A DNA stretch of 64,000 bases from Streptomyces sp. NBC_01428 (GTDB taxonomy: Bacteria > Actinomycetota > Actinomycetes > Streptomycetales > Streptomycetaceae). The notes beneath the pieces were generated by a model. That model was not told where the DNA came from, made no database searches, and worked only from the letters and a program-made list of their open reading frames with translations. This document shows, piece after piece, positions 34,493 to 45,644 of the stretch (position 1 is the stretch's first letter; each line of letters starts with the position of its first letter). Location: the NCBI RefSeq assembly GCF_036231965.1, contig NZ_CP109499.1, positions 6,076,001-6,140,000 of the forward strand. Reading direction: 5' to 3'. A program made the translations under genes and the position numbers.

Positions 34493-35799
34493 TTAAAGCC
34501 TCCGGAAGGGGCGTTCCATGATTCACCGGAGCCAGGAGCGTCGAAGGCGCCCGGCAGTACGTCAGGCGTGGGACCGCTGTCGTACGTGTCGTTGGTGTTG
34601 TACGTGCGATAGGCGGCATTCGACTCACCGGTGTCGTACACGTCACTCATGCCGTACGCGTCGACGGCCGGATTGTCATAGACCGGGATGTTGTATCCCG
34701 TGTCGGCCAGCGGGTCGTACGCCGACTGCGGGGCCTCACCGACGGGGGGCGGCGAGGGGACGGGCCAGCTGCCCGACGCGCCGCCGGCGTCGACGCGGGG
34801 GAACATCTCGGTCGGCTGCATGGCCGGCGGCATCGGGAACTGCTGCGTCCCGCCGGCCCCGGAGCCGTCGCCGCCGGGGGTGGACACGGCCCGGTAGGCC
34901 GCGGCGAAACCGTTCGTGCCCGCGTTCGCCGCGCCTGCTTCCGCGGCGGTGTCGTACGGCGCGGAGGGGGAGTCCATGCGCTGGGAGGGGACGAAGTTCC
35001 CGCCCGCGGGCGGCCGGGCCGAGCGTGCCGAGAAGCCCGGCAGGGGGGCCTCCGCGTTGGCCGCGCGGGACGCGTCGAGGTCCTCGCGGAAGTCGCGGGC
35101 GCCGGGGCCGTTGTTGTTGCCCATGAGCGCGAGGACGCGAGCCGCGACCTTGCGCTTGACGGGGGCGGGCGCCACCCGCAGCGCCAGCGCGCCCATGACC
35201 GCGACGAGGCACAGGCTGTAGAGGATGGTGAAGATCGGCTTCGCCTGTCGACCCGCGTAGAGCCCGTGGACCAGCGCCGAGCACCAGGCGGGGTAGGCCA
35301 GCATGTGCACCGCGCGCCAGCGGGCCGCGATCGGCGCCGGGGAGGCGAAGGCGCTCCGCAGCGCACCGGTGATCGCGGTGAAGACCATGAGCAGGGCGGC
35401 CAGCGAGCCGAAGCCGATGAGGCCGGCCGTGCCGGTGACACCGAGACCGAAGGGGACGAGGGCGGCGAGCAGGGTGGTGTGGTCGAGCGCCAGTTTGACG
35501 GTGATGTGCAGGAACAGGAAGGCGACGGAGGAGACGGCGGTGGTCCGGTGCACGGCCTGTGCCACCAGCCGCTGGCGGGTGTTCAGGAAGATCCGGTCGG
35601 TGGCGACGAGGCCCCAGATCACCGAGCACGACAGAGCGACCAGCGACAGCACGCCGGCGCCGAAGTTCAGGAAGTCACGGACTCCATTGCCTCCCACCAG
35701 GACGACCACGGGGATGAGGAGAAGGGCGGCAGCACTGGCCGCCCCGTAGGCCGAACGGCCCGCTCGGGGAAGCGAGCTGTTGTTGCGACGAGGGTTCAT
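34489..35799 (-). CDS. Ferric-reductase/cytochrome-b-like membrane protein
   Basis: A 436 aa protein with about six membrane helices in residues 20-215 and a long external or cytoplasmic tail. Histidines that could bind two haems lie in QAVHRTTAV, LFLHITVKLALDH, RAVHMLAYP and ALVHGLYAG, the pattern of ferric-reductase-like transmembrane proteins. The C-terminal ~220 residues are Gly/Pro/Tyr/Ala-rich and disordered. It is translationally coupled to the NuoF-ferredoxin gene. The likely route is NADH to FMN/Fe-S to haem; the final acceptor is unknown. Confidence 0.8.
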   Translation of the reverse strand: MNPRRNNSSLPRAGRSAYGAASAAALLLIPVVVLVGGNGVRDFLNFGAGVLSLVALSCSVIWGLVATDRIFLNTRQRLVAQAVHRTTAVSSVAFLFLHITVKLALDHTTLLAALVPFGLGVTGTAGLIGFGSLAALLMVFTAITGALRSAFASPAPIAARWRAVHMLAYPAWCSALVHGLYAGRQAKPIFTILYSLCLVAVMGALALRVAPAPVKRKVAARVLALMGNNNGPGARDFREDLDASRAANAEAPLPGFSARSARPPAGGNFVPSQRMDSPSAPYDTAAEAGAANAGTNGFAAAYRAVSTPGGDGSGAGGTQQFPMPPAMQPTEMFPRVDAGGASGSWPVPSPPPVGEAPQSAYDPLADTGYNIPVYDNPAVDAYGMSDVYDTGESNAAYRTYNTNDTYDSGPTPDVLPGAFDAPGSGESWNAPSGGFK

Positions 35800-36047
35800 G
35801 GAGGGTTACTCCCAACGGTTCGGGGAAGCGGTCCCGAAGCCGCACTCTAGGTCGAGAGATACGGGCGAGTTCGAGGTTTGAGTTATTGCGTTGTTACCAA
35901 AGGGCAATGAGGTCTTTGTGTTGTCCCCTGGTGTCCGTTACGCGAAGTAAGATTTGAACTTTGTTCAGCTTTTTCGGTGCTCGGGGCGGGTGGCACGGAG
36001 TGCCGGAGTGCGCCGAAAGCTCGTCGCGGCCCGCGCGGGCGCTGCGG
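35800..36047. other. AT-richer intergenic region between the redox pair and leuS
   Basis: The stretch 35864-35980 is clearly richer in A/T than its surroundings. It holds TGAAC-TTT-GTTCA (35955-35967) followed by GCTTTTTC, a weak terminator-like element, and probably the minus-strand promoter. There is no gene here. Confidence 0.5.
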
Positions 36048-36053
36048 TACCCT
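36048..36053 (+). promoter_or_regulatory. -10 box of the leuS leader transcript
   Basis: TACCCT ends seven bases before the ATG of the leader peptide at 36060, so the transcript probably begins at the leader ATG. Confidence 0.5.
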
Positions 36054-36059
36054 GACGCC

Positions 36060-36098
36060 ATGCGTGCCGTACGCCTTCTGCTTAGCGAGCCGCGCTGA
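36060..36098 (+). CDS. Leucine-rich leader peptide of leuS
   Basis: A 12-codon frame, MRAVRLLLSEPR then TGA, begins at 36060. The three leucine codons are CTT CTG CTT; CTT is rare in this genome, which suits a control region sensitive to charged tRNA-Leu. It lies 123 bases before leuS, and a hairpin with a T tract lies between. The arrangement is that of amino-acid attenuators. Confidence 0.75.
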   Translation: MRAVRLLLSEPR

Positions 36099-36144
36099 TC
36101 AGTCCCGAACCACTGACGAATCGTGGTCGGAATCGGCGCGGCGT

Positions 36145-36168
36145 CCCCTCCTGTGCGAGGGGCTTTTT
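36145..36168 (+). terminator. Attenuator terminator before leuS
   Basis: CCCCTC (36145-36150) pairs with GAGGGG (36157-36162), then C and TTTTT. A competing pairing of GCCGCGC (36089-36095, the end of the leader frame) with GCGCGGC (36136-36142) may change its formation, but the two stems do not overlap directly. Confidence 0.7.
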
Positions 36169-36221
36169 CATTTCCTGAGTGTCAGCCGCTGGCAGAGACG
36201 ATCGATGGAGCTTTGAGGATC

Positions 36222-39107
<2,886 letters not shown>

Positions 39108-39148
39108 GGCCCCACGGCTTCGCCGGCGCGGCTCGGGGTAGTCCCCTA

Positions 39149-39189
39149 CGGGCAGGTTCGGGGTTCTTCCGGAACTCCGAACCTGCCCG
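39149..39189 (+). terminator. Terminator after leuS
   Basis: A 13-bp perfect outer stem (39149-39161 with 39177-39189) continues through one G-U and several more pairs to a TTCC-type loop. Confidence 0.85.
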
Positions 39190-39248
39190 CAGCGTTTACC
39201 GTTGAGAGCGCGGCCACGCCTGCCGCGACCGGTCCGAGGAGGAGTGTG

Positions 39249-39980
39249 ATGGGAACAGTGATCACCGTGATCGCCCTGCTCTTCCTGCTGTTCGTGGTGC
39301 TGGGCGCCTACGCGACGGTGAAAGTCGTCGGTGCCGCCAAGCGCGGCGTCGACCGCACGATCACGCAGGCCCGCCGCACCGTCGAGGACCACACCCTGCG
39401 GGCGAAGACCTTCACCCAGTTCGGTCCCCAGGGCGAGCTGGCCCAGCTCCGCCTGAAGCTGCGCACCTCGATGCGGGCCACCCAGGAGGCCCTCCAGGCG
39501 AGCGTGGCGGAGGACGAGTCCCTCAAGGAGTCCCTGAGCCTCTTCGAGCGGCTCAGCGCGCACGGACACGAGCTGGACGCCGAGCTGAAGCGCCTGGAGG
39601 CCGAGCCCGACCGGGGCGCGCTGGCCACCCGGCTGCCCGGCCTGCGCGAGCGCACCGAGCGGATCACGCGGTCGGCGGACTCGCTGCGCTGGGCCGCCCG
39701 TGACCGGGCGCACCGCTTCGCGGGCGACGACCTGGACACCCTGAGCAGCCAGATCGACCTGGAGGCCGGAGCGCTGCGGCACTGGACGAAGGAGCCGGGG
39801 CCCGCAGCGTCCTGGCCCGACGCCCCCGCGGCGGACGCCGGTACAGCCGACGGACAGACCTGGCCCGAGACGCCGCGCTCCCGCACCCCGGAGCAGCCCA
39901 CGCGCTCGGCCATCACGCCGCCGGGCCAACGTCCCACCTACCCCTGGCAGAAGAAGCCCCGCCCCGAGAGCACCACGTGA
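39249..39980 (+). CDS. Membrane-anchored coiled-coil protein, unknown
   Basis: A 243 aa protein with one N-terminal membrane helix (VITVIALLFLLFVVLGAYATV, residues 4-24). A long Glu/Leu/Arg-rich region follows (about 40-175) with the heptad-like spacing of a coiled coil, then a disordered Pro/Thr/Ala-rich tail. I do not recognise a family. The ATG at 39249 has GAGGAGGAG a few bases upstream; the overlapping GTG at 39246 is less likely. It sits between leuS and degV. Confidence 0.75.
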   Translation: MGTVITVIALLFLLFVVLGAYATVKVVGAAKRGVDRTITQARRTVEDHTLRAKTFTQFGPQGELAQLRLKLRTSMRATQEALQASVAEDESLKESLSLFERLSAHGHELDAELKRLEAEPDRGALATRLPGLRERTERITRSADSLRWAARDRAHRFAGDDLDTLSSQIDLEAGALRHWTKEPGPAASWPDAPAADAGTADGQTWPETPRSRTPEQPTRSAITPPGQRPTYPWQKKPRPESTT

Positions 39981-40039
39981 TCCGGCCGCCCCGGTCACAG
40001 GCACCCGGGCCCGGGCTGCCACCCACCCGTATCGACAGG

Positions 40040-40045
40040 TAATCT
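40040..40045 (+). promoter_or_regulatory. -10 box before degV
   Basis: TAATCT ends eight bases before the ATG at 40053, and no ribosome site is seen, so the message is probably leaderless. Confidence 0.5.
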
Positions 40046-40052
40046 CCAGCTC

Positions 40053-40898
40053 ATGTCCCGCCATGTCGCGATCGTCACCGATTCCACGGCCTACCTGCCG
40101 ACGCGGACGATGGAGCGCCACGGCATCACAGCGGTCCCGCTGACCGTCGTCCTCGGCGACCAGGCGCTCGAAGAGGGCACCGAGATCTCGGCCCGCTCCC
40201 TGGCCCTGGCGCTCCAGAAGCGCCGCCCCGTCACGACGTCCCGGCCCAGCCCCGAGATGTTCGCCGAGACCTACCGCCGGGTCGCCGCGGCCGGCGCCAC
40301 CGGCATCGTCTCCCTGCACCTGTCCTCGGAGTTCTCCGGCACCTACGACGCCGCCGTGCTCGCCGGACGGGAGGCACCGGTGCCGGTGCGGGTGGTCGAC
40401 ACGGGGATGGTCGCGATGGCCCTCGGATTCTGCGCACTGGCAGCCGCCGAGTCCGCGGAGGCGGGCGGCACCGTCGACGACGCGGTGACGGCGGCCGAGA
40501 AGCGGGCCGCGGGCATGTCCGCGTTCTTCTACGTCGACACCCTCGACTACCTCCGCCGCGGCGGCCGGATCGGCGCCGCGCAGGCCCTGCTGGGGTCCGC
40601 GCTCGCCGTGAAGCCGCTGCTCCAGCTCGACGACGGCCGCATCGAACTCCTCGAAAAGGTCCGCACGGCGTCCAAGGCCATCGCCCGCCTGGAGGAGATC
40701 GTCGCGGAGCGTGCCGGCAGCGCCCAGGTCGACATCGCCGTCCACCACCTGGCGACCCCCGAGCGGGCGTCGGCCCTCGCCGACCGGCTGCGCGTACGCG
40801 TGCCCGGCCTCGTCGAACTGCACGTGAGCGAGGTGGGCGCGGTGATCGGGGCGCACACGGGACCCGGGCTGCTCGCGGCGGTCGTCTCGCCTCGCTGA
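40053..40898 (+). CDS. DegV family fatty-acid-binding protein
   Basis: A 281 aa DegV/FakB-type protein that holds a single fatty acid, normally to present it to a fatty-acid kinase. The family start is VAIVTDSTAYLP, then TSRPSPEMFAETYRR, VSLHLSSEFSGTYDAAVLA and VVDTGMVAMALGF. The middle ADSLDYL-type part is FYVDTLDYLRRGGRIGAAQALLGSALAVKPLL. The length is normal. The kinase partner (FakA) is not in this window. Confidence 0.93.
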   Translation: MSRHVAIVTDSTAYLPTRTMERHGITAVPLTVVLGDQALEEGTEISARSLALALQKRRPVTTSRPSPEMFAETYRRVAAAGATGIVSLHLSSEFSGTYDAAVLAGREAPVPVRVVDTGMVAMALGFCALAAAESAEAGGTVDDAVTAAEKRAAGMSAFFYVDTLDYLRRGGRIGAAQALLGSALAVKPLLQLDDGRIELLEKVRTASKAIARLEEIVAERAGSAQVDIAVHHLATPERASALADRLRVRVPGLVELHVSEVGAVIGAHTGPGLLAAVVSPR

Positions 40899-41063
40899 GG
40901 CACCCGGCTCGCCGACTGCGATCGACCGAGCCGGGGCTCCCGCCGTACTTCTCCGACCGGGCCCGCGCCCGCGTGAGTGACGGAGATATCCACAAGTGGG
41001 CGGTCGTCCACCGGAATTGACCATGATCATCGCGAGTGGGCCGGATTGCCGGATCCTCGCCGC

Positions 41064-42737
41064 ATGGCACTTCGATCGAGCTCACGCACCGCGACTCCGA
41101 CCAGCGGCCCGGGCCGCGGCCCCGTCTCCGACGGCCGCAGCCGCCACCGCCGTCACCACCCACGAAGCCGCGCGCACCGCCACGAGGCGTCGGCGGCCGC
41201 CCTGCGCCTGCGTGCGGAGGCTCTCCTTGCCGAACGGACCACGAGGCACGGGGAGTTGGGGAGCGATCCGCCGGGCGCTGATCCGGAGGTGAGGGACGGC
41301 CCGGGAGCGCCGGGGGCCTTGGTGAGGCCGGCCCGCCTGGAGGGTCCCGGAGGTTCCGAGGGCTGGAGGAACCTGGAGGACTTGAGGGGATCGCGGCGTC
41401 CGCGGGGGAGCACCGTGCGGGGGACCGGGCCGCTCGGTGCCGGCGGCGGGATTCGGGAGAGCCCCGAGGTTCCTCAGGAGGAGAGGGGCGAGCGTTCGGG
41501 GCACGGCTCCGAGGGCTTTCATGACGGGAACGGGAACGGGGGCGGGGACGGGGGCGGGGACGGGCCCGCGACGGGTCTGCCGGGAGGCGAGCGTCCTGCG
41601 GAGGCGAGCGCGCCCGCGGGGTTGGCCCTCCGAGGGGTGGGGGCGTATGCCGAGTGGCAGCTTCGGGCGCGCGCCGCGTCGTTACGACCCGCCCCGGCTC
41701 GGACGGGTTCGGGGGAGGGGGCCTTGGGTGATGCGGGCCGGGACACCCGGTCTCGCCGCGGGGCCCTCGGTCGCTCGGGCGCCGAGGCCGGCCTGCAGTC
41801 GGACACCCGCTTCGACGTGCGGCGCGACCGGCATGCTGATCCCGACCGGCATTCCGATGCCCGTCTCGACCTGCGCTCCGGCTCTCGGCCTACCTCGCTT
41901 CCTGACATGGTTCCGGACGAGCTGGAGGACACCGGTGCCGGTGTTGGCGCGGGTGGAGGTGTCGGGGCGTGGCGGGAGCGGGTCGGGCCGGCCGTGCGGG
42001 AGCGGCTGCCGTTGTGGCTCCAGACGCGGTGCGGTCTGGAGCGCAGGAGCGTGGCCGCGCTGACCGTGCTGCTGGTCGCGGCGGCTGTCTTCGCCGTTCA
42101 GCACTTCTGGGTCGGCAGGCCGCAGCCGGTGCGTGCCCCCGAGGTGGTACGGGCGGCGGTCCCGTTCGGGAGCAAGGGCGGGGAGCGCGAACAGTCCGGT
42201 ACCGCGCGGGGAGCGGGCGCCTCGACCGGAGCCTCCGGCCCCACCGGTGTCGCCGGGAGCCGGATCGTCGTCGACGTCGGCGGCAAGGTGCGAACCCCCG
42301 GACTCCAGCGGCTGCCGAGGGGCTCCCGGGTGGAGGACGCCCTGCGGGCGGCCGGCGGCGTGCGGCTCGGCACGGACACCGGCGGGCTCAACCGTGCGCG
42401 TCTGCTGGTCGACGGGGAGCAGATCGTGGTCGGAGCGGCGGTGCCCCCACCGGGAGCGGGGCCCGGGGCGGGGCTTTCCGGGGCGGGGTCGAATGGGGCG
42501 GGTCCGGCCGGAGCGGCAGGAGGCGCGGCCGGTGCGGCACCCTCGGCGCCGATCGCCCTCAACACGGCCACGGTCGACCAGCTCGACACACTGCCCGGCG
42601 TCGGCCCCGTGCTGGCCCGGCACATCATCGACTACCGCACGGCGCACGGCGGGTTCCGCGCGGTCGACGAACTCCGCGAGGTGAACGGAATCGGCGATCG
42701 CCGATTCTCGGACCTCCGGGACCTGGTGCAGCCATGA
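41064..42737 (+). CDS. comEA: ComEA-like DNA-binding membrane protein
   Basis: A 557 aa protein. An unusually long Arg/Gly-rich N-terminal part (about 325 residues) precedes one membrane helix (SVAALTVLLVAAAVFAVQHFWVG, near 328-350). Outside are an SLBB domain (RIVVDVGGKVRTPGLQRLPRGSRVEDALRAAGG) and a C-terminal helix-hairpin-helix DNA-binding domain (ALNTATVDQLDTLPGVGPVLARHIIDYR). Typical ComEA is 200-300 aa. One leucine, about residue 207, is encoded by TTA (41682-41684), so translation should need the bldA tRNA. The ATG at 41064 is chosen because TTGACC and a possible -10 (41017-41046) precede it. The comEC start overlaps the stop. Confidence 0.8.
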   Translation: MALRSSSRTATPTSGPGRGPVSDGRSRHRRHHPRSRAHRHEASAAALRLRAEALLAERTTRHGELGSDPPGADPEVRDGPGAPGALVRPARLEGPGGSEGWRNLEDLRGSRRPRGSTVRGTGPLGAGGGIRESPEVPQEERGERSGHGSEGFHDGNGNGGGDGGGDGPATGLPGGERPAEASAPAGLALRGVGAYAEWQLRARAASLRPAPARTGSGEGALGDAGRDTRSRRGALGRSGAEAGLQSDTRFDVRRDRHADPDRHSDARLDLRSGSRPTSLPDMVPDELEDTGAGVGAGGGVGAWRERVGPAVRERLPLWLQTRCGLERRSVAALTVLLVAAAVFAVQHFWVGRPQPVRAPEVVRAAVPFGSKGGEREQSGTARGAGASTGASGPTGVAGSRIVVDVGGKVRTPGLQRLPRGSRVEDALRAAGGVRLGTDTGGLNRARLLVDGEQIVVGAAVPPPGAGPGAGLSGAGSNGAGPAGAAGGAAGAAPSAPIALNTATVDQLDTLPGVGPVLARHIIDYRTAHGGFRAVDELREVNGIGDRRFSDLRDLVQP

Positions 42738-45640
42738 GCGACAGGGGAGAGAGGGGCGGCGGGAGCGGCACCGCGAAGGGCGCCGCGAGCGGCACCGGCT
42801 TGGCGGCTGACGGTCCGCAGGCCGGACCGCTTCCGGGTACGCGCTCGGCCGGACCGCTTGTGCCTTCGCGCTCGGTCGGGTCGCCTTCGGGTGCGCGCTC
42901 GGTCGGACCGCTTGCGCCTACGCGCTCGGTCGGACTGCTTGTGCCTTCGCCCTCGCTCGGGTCGCCTTCGGGTACGGGCTCGGTGGGGGCGGCGACGAGC
43001 GCGAGGGATGTGCGTCCGGCGAGCAGCGAGCCGGCATCACACGCCTCGGGCCGCAGGTCCGTCCACGCCGACTCCGGGAAGCGACTGGGCGCCGCACACC
43101 CTCGGGTGGAGGGGCCGGTGGACCTCCGGCTCGTGCCGCCCGCCCTGGCGGTCTGGGTGACGGCTGCCCTGCTGGTGGGGGCGTCGCCGGGGTGGGTCAC
43201 CGGCGTGGCGGTGGTGTCCCTGGTGGCCGCGGGCCTGCTGCTGTCGGTCGGGCGGTCCGAAGCGCGTTCAGGGGTGCTAGGCGAACCTGCTTCCGCCTCG
43301 GCACTCGGAGGTTCCGTCCGCCGACGCGGGGTGTTCGCGACGTGGCGGGGGCGTGGAGGAGTACGACCGGGCGGGTGGCCCCGCGTCTCCGCGGCCGCCG
43401 TGCTGCTCTGTGTCTCCGCGGCCGCGGCCTCCGCGGGGCTGCACGGCGCGGACGTGCGGCGCGGCCCCGTGCCGGCGCTGGCGAAGAGGTTCGCCCAGGT
43501 GACGGCCGACGTGGAGGTCACCTCCGATCCACGGTTCACCCGGCCCCGGATCACCGGGGACCACATGGCGCCGACAGCGCTGCTCTTCGACGCGCGGGTC
43601 AGGAGGATCGTCGAGGCGGACGGCTCGGTGCTCGCCACCCGGACGCCGGTGCTGGTGATCGTCGACACGCGCTCGCGGCGCGGGCCCGACCGGGGCACGG
43701 GCGAGCGCTCACCCTGGCTGTCGCTGCTGCCGTCCACGCGGGTGCGGGTGGCGGCGAGGGTCGTGCCGGCTCTGTCCGGCGGGGACGACGTCGCGGCGGT
43801 GCTGCGGGTCCGGGGGAGCGCGCCGCCGGAGGTGGTGGCGGAGCCGTCGGGGCCGCAGCGGTTCGCCGGACGGCTGCGGGAGGGGCTGCGTGCGGCGACC
43901 GACGGTCTGGAGGCGGACGCCCGGGCGCTGCTGCCGGGCCTGGTCGTCGGGGACACCGCGCGGGTCACACCGGAGCTGGACGAGGCCTTCAAGGCGACCG
44001 ACCTCACTCACCTCCTCGCCGTCAGCGGCGGGAACTTCACGATTCTGCTCGCCCTGTTCATCGGCCCGGCGGGCCTCGCCCAGCGGGTGGAGCGGCGCGG
44101 ACTCGCACCCCGGCTCGGTGTCCCGCTCCGGGCGACCGCCCTGCTCGGCGGTGCGCTCACCCTCGCCTTCGTGATCGTGTGCCGGCCGGACCCGAGCGTG
44201 CTGCGGGCGGCGGCCTGCGGATCGATCGCGCTGCTCGCCATCGCGACCGGGCGCCGCAGATCGCTGATCCCGGCGCTCGCCACCGCGGTACTGCTGCTGG
44301 TGCTGTACGACCCCTGGCTGTCCCGCAGTTACGGCTTTCTGCTGTCGGTGCTCGCCACCGGCGCCCTGCTGACGGTCGCCCCGCGCTGGAGTGCGGCGCT
44401 GCGCCGGCGCCGGGTACCTCCCCGGCTGGCGGAGGCGCTTGCCGCGGCCGGCGCGGCGCAGGCTCTGTGCGCGCCCGTGGTCGCCGTGTTGTCGGCGCGG
44501 GTCAGCCTGGTGGCGGTGCCGTGCAACCTCCTCGCGGAGTTCGCGGTCGCGCCGGCCACGGTGCTCGGCTTCGGGACGCTGGCGACGGCCTCCGTGGCGA
44601 TGCCGGTCGCCAAGGTCTTCGCGTGGTGCGCGAGTTGGCCCGCCCGGTGGATCGCGGAGATCGCGCGCACCGGCGCCGCCCTGCCCGGCGGGGGAGTGGA
44701 CTGGCCGGGGAGTTGGGCGGGCGCCGGTCTGCTGGCGCTCGTCACGGTTGTCGTCGTGCTCGTGGGACGGAGACTGCTGCGGCACCCCTGGCTGATCGGC
44801 GCCTGCCTGGTGGTGTTCCTGCTGGTCGTGGTGCAGCCGCCGCCGCTGACGAGGGTGATCACGGGATGGCCGCCGCCCGGCTGGCGGTTCGCGATGTGCG
44901 ACGTGGGACAGGGCGACGCGACGGTGCTGGCCGCGGGTGACGGCAGCGCCGTGGTGGTGGACGCCGGGCCCGACCCGGTCGCGGTCGACCGCTGTCTGAG
45001 CACCCTCGGCGTCACCAGGATCCCGCTCGTCGTGCTCACGCACTTCCACGCCGACCATGTCGCGGGGCTGCCGGGTGTGCTCGACGGGCGGTCGGTGGGC
45101 GCGATCGAGACAACCGGGTTCGGAGAACCGCCGGATCAGGCCGAGTTCGTCAGGAGGGAGGCGGCCGCGCGACACATCCCCGTGACCCGGGCCGCGGCCG
45201 GCGAGCGGCGTCGCACCGGCGCGCTCGACTGGCAGGTGCTGTGGCCGCCACCGGATCCGGCCCCGACGCCGGACGGTCCGAACGACGCGAGCATCACCCT
45301 GCTCGTCCGGACGGCCGGGCTGCGGCTGCTGCTGCTCGGGGACCTCGAACCACCCGCGCAGCAGGCCCTGTTGAGGTCACCCGCAGCTTTGGAGGTAGGC
45401 GGTGTGGACGTGCTCAAGGTCGCCCATCACGGGTCCTCCTACCAGGATCCCGAGCTCATACGCCGGGTGGCGCCGCGCCTCGCGCTCATCTCCTGCGGCA
45501 GGGACAACGTCTACGGGCATCCCGCCCCGAGCACGGTGCAGGCGCTGCGGGCCGGGGGCGCGGTGGTGCTGCGGACCGACGAGGACGGGTCGCTCGCCGT
45601 CACGAGTGCGGGCGGGGCCTTGAGTGTGGCGGGACACTGA
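42734..45640 (+). CDS. comEC: ComEC/Rec2 DNA-channel protein
   Basis: A 968 aa polytopic membrane protein. After a low-complexity N-terminus of about 130 residues with Ser/Gly/Pro repeats come the competence domain (VTPELDEAFKATDLTHLLAVSGGNFTILLAL) and many helices. A C-terminal metallo-beta-lactamase-like domain has DVGQGDATVL and HFHADHVAGLPG. ComEC carries single-stranded DNA across the membrane in competent bacteria. Streptomyces is not known to be naturally competent, so its role here is open. The start overlaps the comEA stop by ATGA, so the two are translationally coupled. Confidence 0.88.
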   Translation: MSDRGERGGGSGTAKGAASGTGLAADGPQAGPLPGTRSAGPLVPSRSVGSPSGARSVGPLAPTRSVGLLVPSPSLGSPSGTGSVGAATSARDVRPASSEPASHASGRRSVHADSGKRLGAAHPRVEGPVDLRLVPPALAVWVTAALLVGASPGWVTGVAVVSLVAAGLLLSVGRSEARSGVLGEPASASALGGSVRRRGVFATWRGRGGVRPGGWPRVSAAAVLLCVSAAAASAGLHGADVRRGPVPALAKRFAQVTADVEVTSDPRFTRPRITGDHMAPTALLFDARVRRIVEADGSVLATRTPVLVIVDTRSRRGPDRGTGERSPWLSLLPSTRVRVAARVVPALSGGDDVAAVLRVRGSAPPEVVAEPSGPQRFAGRLREGLRAATDGLEADARALLPGLVVGDTARVTPELDEAFKATDLTHLLAVSGGNFTILLALFIGPAGLAQRVERRGLAPRLGVPLRATALLGGALTLAFVIVCRPDPSVLRAAACGSIALLAIATGRRRSLIPALATAVLLLVLYDPWLSRSYGFLLSVLATGALLTVAPRWSAALRRRRVPPRLAEALAAAGAAQALCAPVVAVLSARVSLVAVPCNLLAEFAVAPATVLGFGTLATASVAMPVAKVFAWCASWPARWIAEIARTGAALPGGGVDWPGSWAGAGLLALVTVVVVLVGRRLLRHPWLIGACLVVFLLVVVQPPPLTRVITGWPPPGWRFAMCDVGQGDATVLAAGDGSAVVVDAGPDPVAVDRCLSTLGVTRIPLVVLTHFHADHVAGLPGVLDGRSVGAIETTGFGEPPDQAEFVRREAAARHIPVTRAAAGERRRTGALDWQVLWPPPDPAPTPDGPNDASITLLVRTAGLRLLLLGDLEPPAQQALLRSPAALEVGGVDVLKVAHHGSSYQDPELIRRVAPRLALISCGRDNVYGHPAPSTVQALRAGGAVVLRTDEDGSLAVTSAGGALSVAGH
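42840..42990 (+). repeat. Degenerate coding repeats at the comEC 5' end
   Basis: About six degenerate copies of a 24-30 base unit encode variants of RSVGPLVPS or RSVGSPSGA. They are in frame and differ at many sites. Confidence 0.75.
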
Positions 45641-45644
45641 GGAC

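Noticed and set aside
36060..36221. T-box riboswitch upstream of leuS
   Set aside because: No T-box consensus (AGGGTGG...ACCGCG type) or specifier loop was found; the leader peptide explains the hairpin better.
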